Assembly: GCA_946803715.1 (NCBI GenBank)
Contig: CAMPET010000081.1
Location: 211,231-275,230 of the forward strand
Reading direction: 5' to 3'
DNA length: 64,000 nt
DNA from: Beroe ovata
Taxonomy: Eukaryota > Ctenophora > Nuda > Beroida > Beroidae
Part shown: positions 11,882-22,105 of the stretch, piece after piece
How positions within the stretch are numbered: the stretch's first letter is position 1
Layout of the letters: each line of letters starts with the position of its first letter
Program-made: the position numbers and the translations under genes
Notes under the pieces: generated by a model
Told to the model about the DNA's origin: nothing
The model's database searches: none
Seen by the model: only the letters and a program-made list of their open reading frames with translations

Positions 11882-12267
11882 TGTGAAGCTGGGTAACTCA
11901 CTTTGAACTCGTAAAGTTCTCCTAGAATAATAAGAAGATCATGAATATAATAATACACATGATACCATTTCGGAAAAGCTGCGAATATCACGGTCGAGAT
12001 TTGAGTCATAAATCAAGGAAACGCGGTGATTGTCGGTATTAGAGTGACAAAATAGAGTGATTCTCAAGCTTGGTGTAGGTTTAAACCTGGGGTTAGGTTT
12101 GTGAGTGTGTACACAGCACTCTGCCCATGTTTTAGAGTCTGATGTAGCAATGCCTTGTCCTCCGTTAACAAGATTGGGTTGTCGTGGTAGCTGTCGGCAG
12201 AATGAGGAATGTCTGAACAGAACAGTGAAGGGAGAAGATGGATGAGGGACAGAAAGTGGAGAATCAT
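11316..12267 (-). CDS. Unrecognised small single-pass membrane protein
   Basis: Three exons join in phase: 12267-12087, 11921-11731 and 11519-11316, giving about 191 residues. The start ATG at 12267 is followed by a hydrophobic leader MILHFLSLIHLLPSLFC that looks like a signal peptide. The middle part is beta-rich with YEFKVSYPAS and an N-glycosylation site NLT. Near the C terminus one strong membrane helix (FRLIAWLCVVIPVGVFVANWVF) is followed by a short tail NNWYDLKHEHVS. The likely topology is type I, lumenal domain and short cytosolic tail, in the ER or secretory pathway. I do not recognise the family. An acceptor-like TTTGCAG ends 9 bases before the ATG. Exon 3 is present twice (also 10338-10135) because of the duplication described separately. 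Confidence 0.7.
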
Positions 12268-12282
12268 GTCGTTTCCCTGCAA

Positions 12283-12628
12283 ATGGCAGGAAATTTGGGA
12301 ACGCTTTTTAATTATCAGACATTGGAACGAAATGTTGTTCGGCTTAAAGATTTTATTTCACATAAAAAAATCAAAACAGATATCTTTCGTGAGAACTAAG
12401 AATAGATAAAAACTTCGTAAGAATAGATTAACTTTGTAAAATACATATCGCATGATATTCATCAATCATAACAGAATCAAGGTACAGAATAAAATTATCA
12501 ATAGCATTTATACCCTAAAACCATTTATCTTCAAAAAACTATCGGTAGAGTTGAAATAGACTCATTTGCTAAGATTGGAAACATCATATTTGTTGGTAAC
12601 TAAGACCGTTGCTAGGGAAAGACCGTTG
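12283..12628. other. Spacer between membrane protein gene and LRR gene
   Basis: About 345 bases, AT-rich, with no coding signal on either strand. Confidence 0.5.
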
Positions 12629-14107
12629 CTAGGGAAGGAGTGTAGGTTCCCTCATTGACATGCTGATATCAGATCTACCACAAACATCGGACATAAGATG
12701 ACGTTCCCTTTGAGTCAACTCTTCCGATAGCAGGAGATCTGGGAGGAAAGGACCCAGAACAAGCTCTGTGAGACACGAGAATTGAGACATTTCCGTGATA
12801 ATGAGAAGTCTCTCTTGTTCTCTGAACATATTGTGAGACAGAATGAGTGTCTCTAGGGTTGACTCCACGTTTCTCACTGCATTCAGCAGGAAAGTTGTAT
12901 CTTGAAGCGATGCCAACTGATTACCAGATAGGTCCAAACATTTGAGAGTTTCGCAGCGAGATAGCATGCTGAACAGTCCCTCAAGTCTATTATTCATCCC
13001 GTTATCAGACAACTTTATACGATGTAGACTTTCTCCTGCAATTGATCCTATTTGCCCAAGACTTGTGCTTGTGGGATATGTATTTCCTAAAACTAAATCC
13101 CGTAGTGTCGATGGCACATACGTGTGAGTGTTCTCCTTGAGGAGATTTCCGCTCAAATTAAGGGTATAGAGGTGAGGAAGTGATTTGAGTGTCCGAATCA
13201 AGTTGGTTTCTTTCTCATGTCCCTTCAGGTAGTTATAGGTCAATGAAACACTTCGTAATTCGGTTAGAGTACTCAGAACTGAAATTTGCGTAGAGGGGCA
13301 CAATTCCTCCTCTGTTTGCAAACAGAAGTCAACACCCAACATTTTCAGCTTAGTTCTGTCCACCAGCGAGAGGGCTTTGAATATGAGAGAGGACCGGAGA
13401 GATGTGAAGATAAGAGCAGAGGGAACAATATTGATAACCTTCTGATCGTCCAGTTGCCTCAGGTATCGGAGGAGCGTCTTGATGTTAGCACTGTTGATGT
13501 TGAGAGGCGTGTACACAGTCAGGGTCCTGGAGTTGGAACTGTCCTCCCCACACGATGACAACCGTGGTCTCTTCCTTTTTGATCTTCCAGTTTTCTGATT
13601 GACTTCATCGATCATACATGAGTATTCTTTATTCAAATCTGGTGTAACTCCAAGGGCTGTGCTACAGAGAACATTGGTACCAACGTAACCTGTAAATTGT
13701 TAACACATTGAACGAATATCAGGGGGATCCAGAAAAACAAAATTACATCGAGAAATCGAAGAAGTTTGAAGCCAAACGCCTCATCATTCATCGTACAAAC
13801 CTGCATAAAGAGCATCAACATGAACCTCCTTTAAGTGCTTAGAAATAACACCTTGATGCTCCAGGATAGCCAAGCTCTGCAGAAAATGTAACGTTGCAGC
13901 TTTCAGTCGAAGATGGAGCACGCTATGTGGCCATAGTTCCAACAAGACCCTGAAAACTCCCAGCTTATTCCCTTCGACTGCAAGGTCAAGGAGAAGGTTG
14001 CAGAGGTACTGATTACACTGGGAAAGATGAAGATCGAGGTTGGTGCTGTATTTTACTATCACTCGTGCACATTGTTCAAGCAAGGAGCGGGGTGAACCCC
14101 CGGACAT
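12629..14107 (-). CDS. Leucine-rich-repeat protein (LRRC14/LRRC41-like)
   Basis: Two exons, 14107-13801 and 13638-12629, joined in phase (VDALYA / DLNKEYS), give about 438 residues. The N-terminal 100 residues are alpha-helical (LLEQCARVI, LLDLAVEGNK, LRLKAATLHFLQSLA). Then comes a basic linker RSKRKRPRLS that could be a nuclear localisation signal. The rest is a set of degenerate ribonuclease-inhibitor-type LRRs, with LTELRSVSLTYNYLKG, LPHLYTLNLSGNLLKEN, CETLKCLDLSGNQLAS and LETLILSHNMF. Helical N terminus plus C-terminal LRRs resembles substrate adaptors of cullin ligases of the LRRC14/LRRC41/PRAME type, but I cannot assign an orthologue. A TTCAG acceptor-like sequence abuts the start ATG directly. 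It is 182 bases upstream of the NOA1 stop. Confidence 0.8.
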
Positions 14108-14288
14108 CTGAATTAGCGATAAATAGAATTGAGGAGCATGTCAATAACATAAATAATTTCATGAACCGATTTAGGGTTTTCCACAATCAATTTTCGAGTC
14201 AAATGAAACGTTGCCTACCTGATTATGCGGCAATCGGTAAGAAAAATGTACAGATAAAAACATTCAAAATGTAAAATTAATGATAAGG

Positions 14289-15833
14289 TCACCTGGCCGC
14301 GACAACACTAGCTGAAGGAAGTTTAAGTGGAAAACCTGGCTTGCGAACCAGGACATCACTCACTCTAGGTCCGTATACCACTACAGTAATATCATCACAA
14401 CGGGTCAAGTGTACGGAAACCCAGCCTAGACTATTGAGACAGATGTCAGCCGTAGGGGAATTCCGTGAAACTTTGGGAGATAAGTTTATGCTCTGTATGT
14501 AGTAAACCTTGTTGCAAAGTCGATCTCCCGTTGAGGAAAAGTTCAATGAATCATCATCCACGTCAGTTAATACTTCCATTCCCGTTTCTAGAGGTACATT
14601 TATCATTAACTCCACATCAATGTTCCCTTTCACATAATAAATCTTGTACCAGTCAAATGATAAGCATTGGCCTGGTTTAAGAACCAGTTTGTTTCGGAAT
14701 ATCTTGCTCTCAGAGAAGACTGCTGAATCAGGAATGACATCATTCGCCAATACACCAGGGGTATCGACCATGACCTTAGCTCCTGTGTACTCCTGTAACT
14801 GATTATCTATCTGTGACTTGAACCATTCTGGGGCACTGTGACTCTCAGTGAGCTGCATGAGTCTATCCAACTTGTATGCTTTCTGGTTCAAGCTATGTGC
14901 CACATCCTGTTTCTCCCGGGTGTTCAGTCTTGGGAATATTGGACACATTATTCTATTAACTGTTGTCCCGGGCGCCGCTGATTCTGTTACAGTTCCAATC
15001 GAATTCATCTTGTTATTAAGGAGAGGGACAAGCTTGTTAAACAGAGTCGATTTTCCAACATTTGTTACGCCCATCAAGTAGGCAAACTGAAGATCAGAGC
15101 CGATACTGCCATTATACATGTAGTTCTGTATAGTTTGGGCAAGTTCGGGAAGTCCATTGCCAGTCCTCGCACTTACGAAATGAATATCATTTATTTTCAG
15201 AGCAGCATGGTGAGCCCACTTCGACACGAGTAATCTGTAATATGATGTGATAACCTCCATCTTGGGTTCTGATTCTGTCAAAACATCACATTTATTGACT
15301 ATAATAATAAGTGGACATCCAGGTGGAAATATGTTCTCCAAATTAGGTGGGAGTGAGGAAGGAAAGCCAACTATGTCACAGACAACCAATCCAAGAGCTT
15401 TTTGTGATGCCATGTCACGCAATAGTAGCCCAAACCTCTCCTCACTTATGGAGTACATGCGATGATTTTCCTCTGCCTCAGCTTCGAGTGAAGAACATCG
15501 CTGACAAGGCAGAGTGTTTGAGGGTTTCCATGACATCATGGAATCGTAAGGGAGATATCCGGGGGATGTTTGAGACTTGTGCTGATATCTAGCCCCACAA
15601 CCAGGGCAACTCAATTTGAATAGGATGAGGGGTGGAATAGCAGCTAGTGCTTCCTCTTTAGCCTTATTCACTGCCGCTTCCTCCCTCTTCATTCTATTAC
15701 GATGGATTTCCCTGTCGCGTTTATGAATATCCCTCAACTGTGGTATTCCTCTTGATGCTTTCATTGTTTTGAAGCATCTTCTGTTTGTCTCTAGAATTTG
15801 GCCTACCCTCGAACATAAACTTCGATTTATCAT
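14289..15833 (-). CDS. NOA1: NOA1, mitochondrial circularly permuted GTPase
   Basis: NOA1 is a GTPase of the YqeH/YlqF group that acts in mitochondrial ribosome assembly. One uninterrupted exon gives about 514 residues (human 698, so this copy is short). The start is ATG at 15833; the frame stays open further upstream but only through a GTG. A basic N terminus fits mitochondrial import. A zinc-finger-like part shows CPGCGARYQ and later LPCQRC, with the SPGYLP motif typical of YqeH/NOA1. GTPase motifs come in permuted order: NKCD (G4) and SARTGNG (G5) first, then GVTNVGKST (G1) and DTPG (G3). The sequence CCTTTGCAG ends one base before the ATG, a perfect-looking splice acceptor. Confidence 0.93.
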   Translation of the reverse strand: MINRSLCSRVGQILETNRRCFKTMKASRGIPQLRDIHKRDREIHRNRMKREEAAVNKAKEEALAAIPPLILFKLSCPGCGARYQHKSQTSPGYLPYDSMMSWKPSNTLPCQRCSSLEAEAEENHRMYSISEERFGLLLRDMASQKALGLVVCDIVGFPSSLPPNLENIFPPGCPLIIIVNKCDVLTESEPKMEVITSYYRLLVSKWAHHAALKINDIHFVSARTGNGLPELAQTIQNYMYNGSIGSDLQFAYLMGVTNVGKSTLFNKLVPLLNNKMNSIGTVTESAAPGTTVNRIMCPIFPRLNTREKQDVAHSLNQKAYKLDRLMQLTESHSAPEWFKSQIDNQLQEYTGAKVMVDTPGVLANDVIPDSAVFSESKIFRNKLVLKPGQCLSFDWYKIYYVKGNIDVELMINVPLETGMEVLTDVDDDSLNFSSTGDRLCNKVYYIQSINLSPKVSRNSPTADICLNSLGWVSVHLTRCDDITVVVYGPRVSDVLVRKPGFPLKLPSASVVAAR

Positions 15834-15869
15834 CCTGCAAAGGTTCCCTCTGGTAAACAGGTCAATCAC

Positions 15870-16440
15870 GCAATCAAATAATGCCCAATTTCATGATCTA
15901 TGATTCGTTTAAAACAAGAAACTTTTTACTAAGTTACAGTCAATCCAGTGTCTTTGGAAAATTATGTTTAGGTTTTTGTATAGCAATCATCCCGTGTAAC
16001 TCATAACTTTATAAAACCAATTAATTATCAGATCAGACTTCTATTGTATTCCTTCGAAATACTGCTGGATCGTTTGTCGAGTTGAAATAAGACGTTCATC
16101 TCAAAAATCGAACTCCAAAAGTAGCCATATGACTGTTGCTGCACAATACAGGAAAATAAATAAGCAAAACAATTTTATTACTCAAACACAATGTCTGAGG
16201 TAATGATGCAAAGATGGTTCATTACTTCATTGTAATGACTCAATTAACATGCAGTATATAGACTATAGACTATAGTAGGATATCAATAAGATTTTTGAAA
16301 TCATAGGTCCCATGATTACGTTCATTTCAAATAAACAGACAGTCCTGACATGTTCAGACTCTTGTTACTGAGTCCAATTAGTGGGCAAGGTATACTCGTA
16401 TAGTATCAATCTATGTACAGAAACTAATTTTTTTTCATTA
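15870..16440. other. Spacer between NOA1 and DLST
   Basis: About 570 bases, AT-rich. It contains a minus-strand AATAAA at 16179-16174, a plausible polyadenylation signal about 260 bases after the DLST stop. No coding exon is visible. Confidence 0.5.
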
Positions 16441-17766
16441 TTACAAGTCAAGTAGAAGGATGGCCGGGTCCTCCACTGCAGATTTAACTCTCTTCAGAAA
16501 TGTAACAGCCTCACGTCCATCAATCAGCCGGTGGTCATATGTCAGAGCGACGTACATCATGGGTCGAATAACGACATTGCCATTTAAAGCAACAGGTCTA
16601 TCTTGAATAGCATGCATTCCGAGGATAGCAGATTGAGGAAGGTTGATGATAGGGGTACCATACAACGAGCCAAACACACCACCATTAGAAACAGTGAATG
16701 TTCCACCATCCATGTCTTCTATAGCCAGATTTCCATCTCTGGCTTTCTTCCCTAGGGCAGTGAGACCTTTCTCTATGTCTGCATATGTCATGGTTTCAAC
16801 ATTCCTAAGTACGGGAACCACAAGACCTTTGGGTGTGGCAACAGCCACGCTTATGTCCACATAATCCCTGTATATGATTTCCTTATCATCAATGAATGCA
16901 TTCACCTCAGGCATTTCAGTCAACCCTTGTGCGGAAGCTTTCAAGAAAGCTGACATAAACCCAAGCTTTATACCATGTTTCTTTAGGAAGTCATCCTTGT
17001 ATTTACTTCTCAGGGCCATGATGTTGGTCATATCAATCTCATTGAAGGTTGTAAGCATCGCAGCTGTGTTTTGTGCTTCTTTGAGTCTATCAGCAATTCT
17101 TAGCCTCATTCTCGACATTTTCACCCTGTTTTCAGATCTCATACCGGGAGGCTTTGCCTCCCCTGCAAGAACTTGAGGAGATGGTGTTGCAGGAGGAAGT
17201 GGTGGAGGGGTAACAGAGATTGGAGCTTGGGGTATGGGTGGTGGAGTTCCTATAGATGTTGGGATTTCTTCAGGTGCGTCTTGAGGCACTGGTTGTGAGG
17301 GAGCAATGGGTTCAGCAGCTGGTTCCGTAGGAGCTGCTTCCTTAGGAGCTGGTGGCGAGGATTCTGCTGCAGCACCTCCAACGTCAATTTTAGCAAGAAG
17401 TGTTCCCTTGGAGATGGTATCACCATCAGAAACCAGCAGTTCTGTTAGAACACCAGAAGCAGGAGACTGCACTGGGAGGGTTGTCTTATCTGTCTCGATT
17501 TCACCAATAACCTCATCTTCCTCTACAGCATCACCCACTTCTTTCACCCACTGTATGTCTCCTTCTGACACAGAGTCAGGGAACGTGGGTGTCTCGATTG
17601 TCTTGATTTCAAACAAGACGGGGGTCATCCTGTAAGCTCTAATGCTTGTAGAAGTTTTGCTGTTGCATGGACCTTGGTATTTGTGTACAATTCTACTGGA
17701 TGATACCAAGGGGCGGATATTTGGAGCTTTAGCTAGCCCAAAACGACACCGACCAAACCTATACAT
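16441..17766 (-). CDS. DLST: Dihydrolipoyllysine succinyltransferase, E2 of 2-oxoglutarate dehydrogenase
   Basis: DLST transfers the succinyl group to CoA in the mitochondrial 2-oxoglutarate dehydrogenase complex of the citric acid cycle. A single exon encodes 441 residues (human 453). The N terminus is rich in Arg/Lys and lacks acid residues, as expected for a mitochondrial presequence. The lipoyl domain (about 50-125) has the lipoylated lysine in [12 protein letters not shown] Pro/Ala-rich linker (about 130-205) follows directly, with no peripheral subunit-binding domain, as in other animal DLSTs. The catalytic domain ends with the active-site His/Asp motif [11 protein letters not shown] and a C-terminal LLLDL. 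TTTTCAG ends 7 bases before the ATG. Intergenic distance to the aminopeptidase gene is 201 bases on the same strand. Confidence 0.96.
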   Translation of the reverse strand: MYRFGRCRFGLAKAPNIRPLVSSSRIVHKYQGPCNSKTSTSIRAYRMTPVLFEIKTIETPTFPDSVSEGDIQWVKEVGDAVEEDEVIGEIETDKTTLPVQSPASGVLTELLVSDGDTISKGTLLAKIDVGGAAAESSPPAPKEAAPTEPAAEPIAPSQPVPQDAPEEIPTSIGTPPPIPQAPISVTPPPLPPATPSPQVLAGEAKPPGMRSENRVKMSRMRLRIADRLKEAQNTAAMLTTFNEIDMTNIMALRSKYKDDFLKKHGIKLGFMSAFLKASAQGLTEMPEVNAFIDDKEIIYRDYVDISVAVATPKGLVVPVLRNVETMTYADIEKGLTALGKKARDGNLAIEDMDGGTFTVSNGGVFGSLYGTPIINLPQSAILGMHAIQDRPVALNGNVVIRPMMYVALTYDHRLIDGREAVTFLKRVKSAVEDPAILLLDL

Positions 17767-17967
17767 TGCTTTTCTGAAAATACCTTGGTAAGTTTTAGTG
17801 TTTAAACGACCAAGAAATTCATATCGGTTGTAATTGCTAAAGAATATCGATAAAAATCAATCGAAACACGAATAGGTATTGAATAAAAGGTCTACACAAT
17901 CGTCTCAATCATCATGAAGTAACAAAATACAGATAATTCACCTATAAACTATAAAGATTCATGAATG

Positions 17968-19566
17968 TCACATTGAAAGTTTTTTCAGTGCCTCAATCAA
18001 TGATCTCACAGGACGACCAGACATTCCTTTGGGAAGATAACTCATTGAAGTGGTATCATCCATAACACCAGCAATATCGACATGAGCCCAGCTCTTACAC
18101 TTGACGAAGTTCTGGAGGAACTTGGCAGCAGTTATAGAACCACCATATGGACCATTACTGATATTGTTTATATCAGCTGTGCGCGATTTTAGTAAATCAT
18201 TATATTCCTTGAACAGAGGCATTCTCCAAAGTCTGTCTCCTGACACATAGCTGCCATGCTGCAGGGTTTCCCACAGATTTTCGGTTGTGCTGTAGACTCC
18301 AGCACATTCTCCCCCAAGAGCGACAGCTATAGCTCCAGTGAGAGTGGCCACATCTATGACATAACGTGGGTTGAAAGTGTCAGCATAGCACAGAGCATCA
18401 GCAAGGATCAGTCGACCTTCAGCATCTGTATTATCAATTTGTATGGTTATTCCATTCATGGCAGTAACAACATCACCTGGCTTGGTTGCACAGTGAGATG
18501 GCATATTTTCACATAGAGGGATTATTGTGATGAGGTTTAGGGGTAGTTCTAGAGCTGCAGCACCAAGAGTAGCTGCAGCAACACATGCAGCTCCTCCCAT
18601 ATCAGCCCTCATGGCCTCCATGCCTTTTGATGGTTTAATTGAAATACCACCTGTATCAAATGTGACACCTTTCCCAACTAAACAAACTGGGTCACTATCA
18701 GCACCTTTGTAATGGAGCTCAAGAAGATAGGGTAGCTCAGCAGATCCCTTTGCAACAGAGAGGAATGACCCCATCTTCTTCTCAGTTATCCACTGAGAGT
18801 CTCGTACAATAACTTCTATTTTACCTTCATATTCACTACTGATTTTGTCCTGTAAGGCTCTCACAAAAAGAGCAGGTGTCATGTGATTAGCGGGGTACTC
18901 CATCAAGTTTCTAGCAAAATTTTGACATATTGCGTTGATTTTTCCGCTCTCCCATTCCTTCACTGTCTGATCAGAGCATTTCTCAACCTCATAATGTTCA
19001 ACAAATGGTATTTCATTCTTTTTCGCTTTCAAATCATCAAACGTATGTATTGCTAAATGAGCAGATTCACTTGCAGCTTTGGAATTATCAAAAGAGTCAA
19101 CTACAATACGAGTTATTGCTTTATCAGCCCGTAGACTAGTAACTGCAGTTCCAATCGCTGTTCTGACTGCTTCTGATCCTACATCTCTTGAAGCAATGTC
19201 ATATGCCTCAAACTTTGAAGTTCCTGCTTCTATTTTAGGAATAATTGACAATGCAACGGCAGGATAGTCTTTGTGCAGTCCATAAAATACTCGAGATTTA
19301 TCAATTTTTGAAATACCAGCTAATTTTGATAATTTAGAGGACACCATGGAATCAAATTTTTCAGCACATTTAGACAGTTTTAAGCTTTCTGGACTATCAT
19401 CTTCATAATGAGCAGTTAAAATCAAGCCATTTAGCTGTCTACTGCATAGTGAGCCACAGCGGGAGACTCTCTTCCCTTTTATATTGACAAACAAACTTCT
19501 TCCTAACATTCTACAAAAACGTTTGCCTGTAGGTAAATTTGAAGTCAGATTTGAACCACAACTCAT
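17968..19566 (-). CDS. LAP3: Leucyl aminopeptidase (M17 family)
   Basis: Cytosolic or mitochondrial M17 metallopeptidase that removes N-terminal residues from peptides using two metal ions. A single exon encodes 532 residues (human LAP3 519). The N-terminal macro-like domain spans about residues 45-190. The catalytic domain carries the metal and catalytic residues: Lys in VGKGVTFDTGG, Asp in FDTGG, Asp in RADMGGAA, and Asp/Glu/Arg of the family signature NTDAEGRL. The C-terminal part has KCKSWAHVDIAG and LPKGMSGRPVRSL. The ATG at 19566 begins with a stretch (SNLTSNLPTGKRFCRMLGRSL) that is basic and could be a presequence. A TATA-like TTTATATA lies about 50 bases upstream. Confidence 0.95.
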   Translation of the reverse strand: MSCGSNLTSNLPTGKRFCRMLGRSLFVNIKGKRVSRCGSLCSRQLNGLILTAHYEDDSPESLKLSKCAEKFDSMVSSKLSKLAGISKIDKSRVFYGLHKDYPAVALSIIPKIEAGTSKFEAYDIASRDVGSEAVRTAIGTAVTSLRADKAITRIVVDSFDNSKAASESAHLAIHTFDDLKAKKNEIPFVEHYEVEKCSDQTVKEWESGKINAICQNFARNLMEYPANHMTPALFVRALQDKISSEYEGKIEVIVRDSQWITEKKMGSFLSVAKGSAELPYLLELHYKGADSDPVCLVGKGVTFDTGGISIKPSKGMEAMRADMGGAACVAAATLGAAALELPLNLITIIPLCENMPSHCATKPGDVVTAMNGITIQIDNTDAEGRLILADALCYADTFNPRYVIDVATLTGAIAVALGGECAGVYSTTENLWETLQHGSYVSGDRLWRMPLFKEYNDLLKSRTADINNISNGPYGGSITAAKFLQNFVKCKSWAHVDIAGVMDDTTSMSYLPKGMSGRPVRSLIEALKKLSM

Positions 19567-19612
19567 GGTTGCTTACAGTCTAGCATGCTCAAACAACTAG
19601 TAAAACTTTCTC

Positions 19613-19620
19613 TATATAAA
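19613..19620 (-). promoter_or_regulatory. TATA-like element upstream of the aminopeptidase gene
   Basis: TTTATATA on the minus strand, about 47-54 bases before the start codon. It could mean this gene has its own core promoter within the run of same-strand genes. AT-rich context makes this weak. Confidence 0.25.
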
Positions 19621-19815
19621 CTGAGTTATCTATACAGTACAGGTTGACATTCATAATAAATATCATATGAACTGTCCAATAAACAGGCCTAGGCCAGTAC
19701 AAAGTATAAAAAGTTCATCAAACAGATCTGAAACTGGATGCACTTGACTTAATTCAGGGTTATTTTACTGAATCGTTGCCAATATCATAATCAATAGAAA
19801 TTAATGCAGTTTTAA

Positions 19816-20658
19816 TCAAGTACACTCATGACTGTTCATGTAGGTGAACAACTTTTGATGAGTTTTGTGTCCAACTATGAAAACAAGTGCTGTTAGAATA
19901 TGCCATATTTGATGGCTATGACCAATTAAATCAAACTTTCCTGGCATAACAGATTCTGGAAGTTTTGTGACATAGAAAAAAAGTCCAGCACCACCCAAAA
20001 AATATAGAGTTATGACTTTTGGAAGGAACAGCTTTACAATTTCAGAACTTATACCATGCAAGTATGTCCAATGTGCTGAAGGAGCAGTTCCCATTAGTGA
20101 TAAAAGAGAATAAGTCAGAATTCGAACATAGATATATCTATTGTCTCTAAACCACGGTCTTGTTATAAGATACCCAGCTAGTAAAAATCCAAGAATGAAG
20201 AAAATTATGTATCTTTTCTTAATCTCGGGATAGCAACTGAAGGCATAATATGTTACAGGAAAAAAACATCCTGATAGCCCTGCACAAATTCCCAAGAAAT
20301 CAAGTAGAAGTAATTTAGAGCACATGGACTCTGAATTACAATTGAAAAGGTGAAAAGCTGTTGAGCAAAACATGCATGTCTGGATAGTTATAATCATACT
20401 AAAGAAAGCAGCTTTATCATAGATAGAGGTATTCTTGGTCTCATTCAAAATATTCAAGTCATCAAAGTATTGTGTAAAGAAATAGAATCCAACCAATAAA
20501 TGAGACCATATATTTATTGTTTCATTGTGGAGAAAGAATATTGACTTGAAGCAAAGGCTCTTGGGTAGATAACTGCGGTATCCAGTCTTTATGTGTGGGT
20601 TATTTCGTAGGAATGGAGGCACTTCATTGTGGGTGTATAAAATAATCAGGTTGCTCAT
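19816..20658 (-). CDS. PAQR3: PAQR3-like seven-helix receptor-type membrane protein
   Basis: PAQR proteins are seven-helix membrane proteins related to adiponectin receptors. PAQR3 sits in the Golgi and holds Raf kinases there. The chosen start at 20658 (MSNLIILYTHNEVPPFL) gives about 280 residues and matches the usual PAQR3 beginning. The frame is open back to an ATG at 20772, but a TTTTGCAG acceptor lies between them, 13 bases before 20658. Family marks are YRSYLPKSLCFKS, the NETINIWSHLL motif, FCSTAFHLFNC after helix 2 and the C-terminal GHSHQIWHIL, which supply the His/Ser/Asp residues of the zinc-hydrolase-like site. Seven hydrophobic segments can be counted. Uninterrupted by introns. 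Confidence 0.85.
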   Translation of the reverse strand: MSNLIILYTHNEVPPFLRNNPHIKTGYRSYLPKSLCFKSIFFLHNETINIWSHLLVGFYFFTQYFDDLNILNETKNTSIYDKAAFFSMIITIQTCMFCSTAFHLFNCNSESMCSKLLLLDFLGICAGLSGCFFPVTYYAFSCYPEIKKRYIIFFILGFLLAGYLITRPWFRDNRYIYVRILTYSLLSLMGTAPSAHWTYLHGISSEIVKLFLPKVITLYFLGGAGLFFYVTKLPESVMPGKFDLIGHSHQIWHILTALVFIVGHKTHQKLFTYMNSHECT

Positions 20659-20801
20659 ATCATCTGATGTCCTGCAAAAGATTTTTTGTTGAAAGATCTT
20701 GAATGACAAAAAGTAGTATGTTATGGAATCCAAAGTCTTATCTATAGAGGTGTATGGGTATACTGCAAACATAGCAAAATACTGGGTATCGATTTTCTAA
20801 T

Positions 20802-20892
20802 CCAAGGATTGGCATAAGAGAGGGAAGAATCTAAACTGTGAATCATCAGCGGTCATCCTACAGATGTAAGGCCCTCCCCTGCCAACTGCAAT
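20802..20892. repeat. Dispersed ~90-base repeat, copy 1
   Basis: Begins CCAAGGATTGGCATAAGA and ends CTGCCAACTGCAAT. About three quarters of positions match the copy at 21131-21221, with small indels. Confidence 0.7.
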
Positions 20893-21130
20893 TCGTATCA
20901 GCAGGTGGCAAGAGAGAATGGAGGGGTTTCGGCCCACCGTACCCCTCACGTATATGCGGATCACCCTTAATGTCTAATCATTCATTGTAAGAGAATCAAG
21001 TTTTGCACTTAAACTGTATCATGAGTGATTTAATATCAAAATTGCCATGTACAATACATGGTACATAGCGAAAGCCACCACCAAACAACCACCAGGTTCC
21101 ATTACATCTGGCATAGAGAGAAGTGGTTCT

Positions 21131-21221
21131 GCCAAGGATTGACACAAGACATGGAATAGTCAAACTGTGAATCATAATCAGTTACCCTACCGATGTAAGA
21201 CCCTCTCCTGTCAACTGCAAT
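21131..21221. repeat. Dispersed ~90-base repeat, copy 2
   Basis: Same orientation as the copy at 20802. It shares CAAACTGTGAATCAT and the CGATGTAAGACCCTC core. Confidence 0.7.
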
Positions 21222-21564
21222 GTGGATGAGGGGGAGATAATAATCAATGGAGGGGAAGAACTGAATAAATAAATCAAAGTAAAACAAAGCATATTTGTTA
21301 TTTGAAAATAAATATGACATTATAAGTAACATTTGCAGTTTTCAACTAACATATTAGAAATGTTCTAAATTGAATGCACAACTATCTGCATGATTTTAAA
21401 CAAACTAAAGATAAGATAAGATAAAAGTTATGGTACTGGCAATTACACCATCACCATTCTCACAGGCATTCAAAAAGCCATTCAAGCAGTAAGATGAAAG
21501 AGAACCTACCCTTAGCAGACTAATACTATAATTGTCGATCGATGATAGACCTGAGACCCTGTCG

Positions 21565-21860
21565 AGAATTTCGTTTTGCGCGCGCGGCGCAAACTTATTC
21601 TCAGACAGGCTTGCATCAGCGGTCTAGCATCGCGATCGCCAGACAAATACTATAACTAATGGCAATCGCACAATATAAATAATGAAACGACGCAGCGCGG
21701 CGCAACCGCGACCGTGCAATTGCATACGCTGCATGCGTCCTTGACTTTGTCAGATTCTATCCGACCTCTTTTTTTCGCGGCTTGCATCAGCGGTCTGGCA
21801 TCGCCCGACAATGTTGCCGCGCAGCGCCCGCGCAGCATGACTCTGCGCTTCTTTTTTCAA
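21565..21860. promoter_or_regulatory. CpG-rich patch with repeated motif, candidate promoter region
   Basis: Much richer in G, C and CpG (GCGCGCGCGGCGC, CGCGCAGCGCCCGCGCAGC) than its AT-rich surroundings. The 24-base motif GGCTTGCATCAGCGGTCT plus GCATCGC occurs at 21608 and 21779. It may mark a promoter for the minus-strand genes (PAQR3 onward) or an inserted element. Confidence 0.4.
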
Positions 21861-22067
21861 CGACTTTTCAATTCTGATGATCACTGAGTTGAATAGGGCT
21901 GGGGCATGCACATGCAACGCGTTGTGCATGTGACGTTGTGTGCATGTGCACACCATGGTCCATGGCGGCCCTATATAACTATAAGTATATTGTCATTTAA
22001 TGTGTAATGGTTGGATTATTCCTGGCCGGCGGCCCTATTCTAAGTCCCAATAGTAGTGCACTGATCT

Positions 22068-22105
22068 GCTGCAGTGCAGTGTCATGCAGTGCAGTGTCAT
22101 GCAGT
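22068..22105. repeat. Short tandem GCAGTGCAGTGTCAT repeat
   Basis: Two and a half copies of a 15-base unit. Confidence 0.7.

Noticed and set aside
15834-15869. Extension of NOA1 upstream to 15869
   Set aside because: The codon there is GTG, unlikely as a nuclear start, and a CCTTTGCAG acceptor precedes the ATG at 15833.
20659-20772. Upstream ATG of the PAQR3-like frame
   Set aside because: A TTTTGCAG acceptor lies between this ATG and the one at 20658, and family homology begins after 20658.
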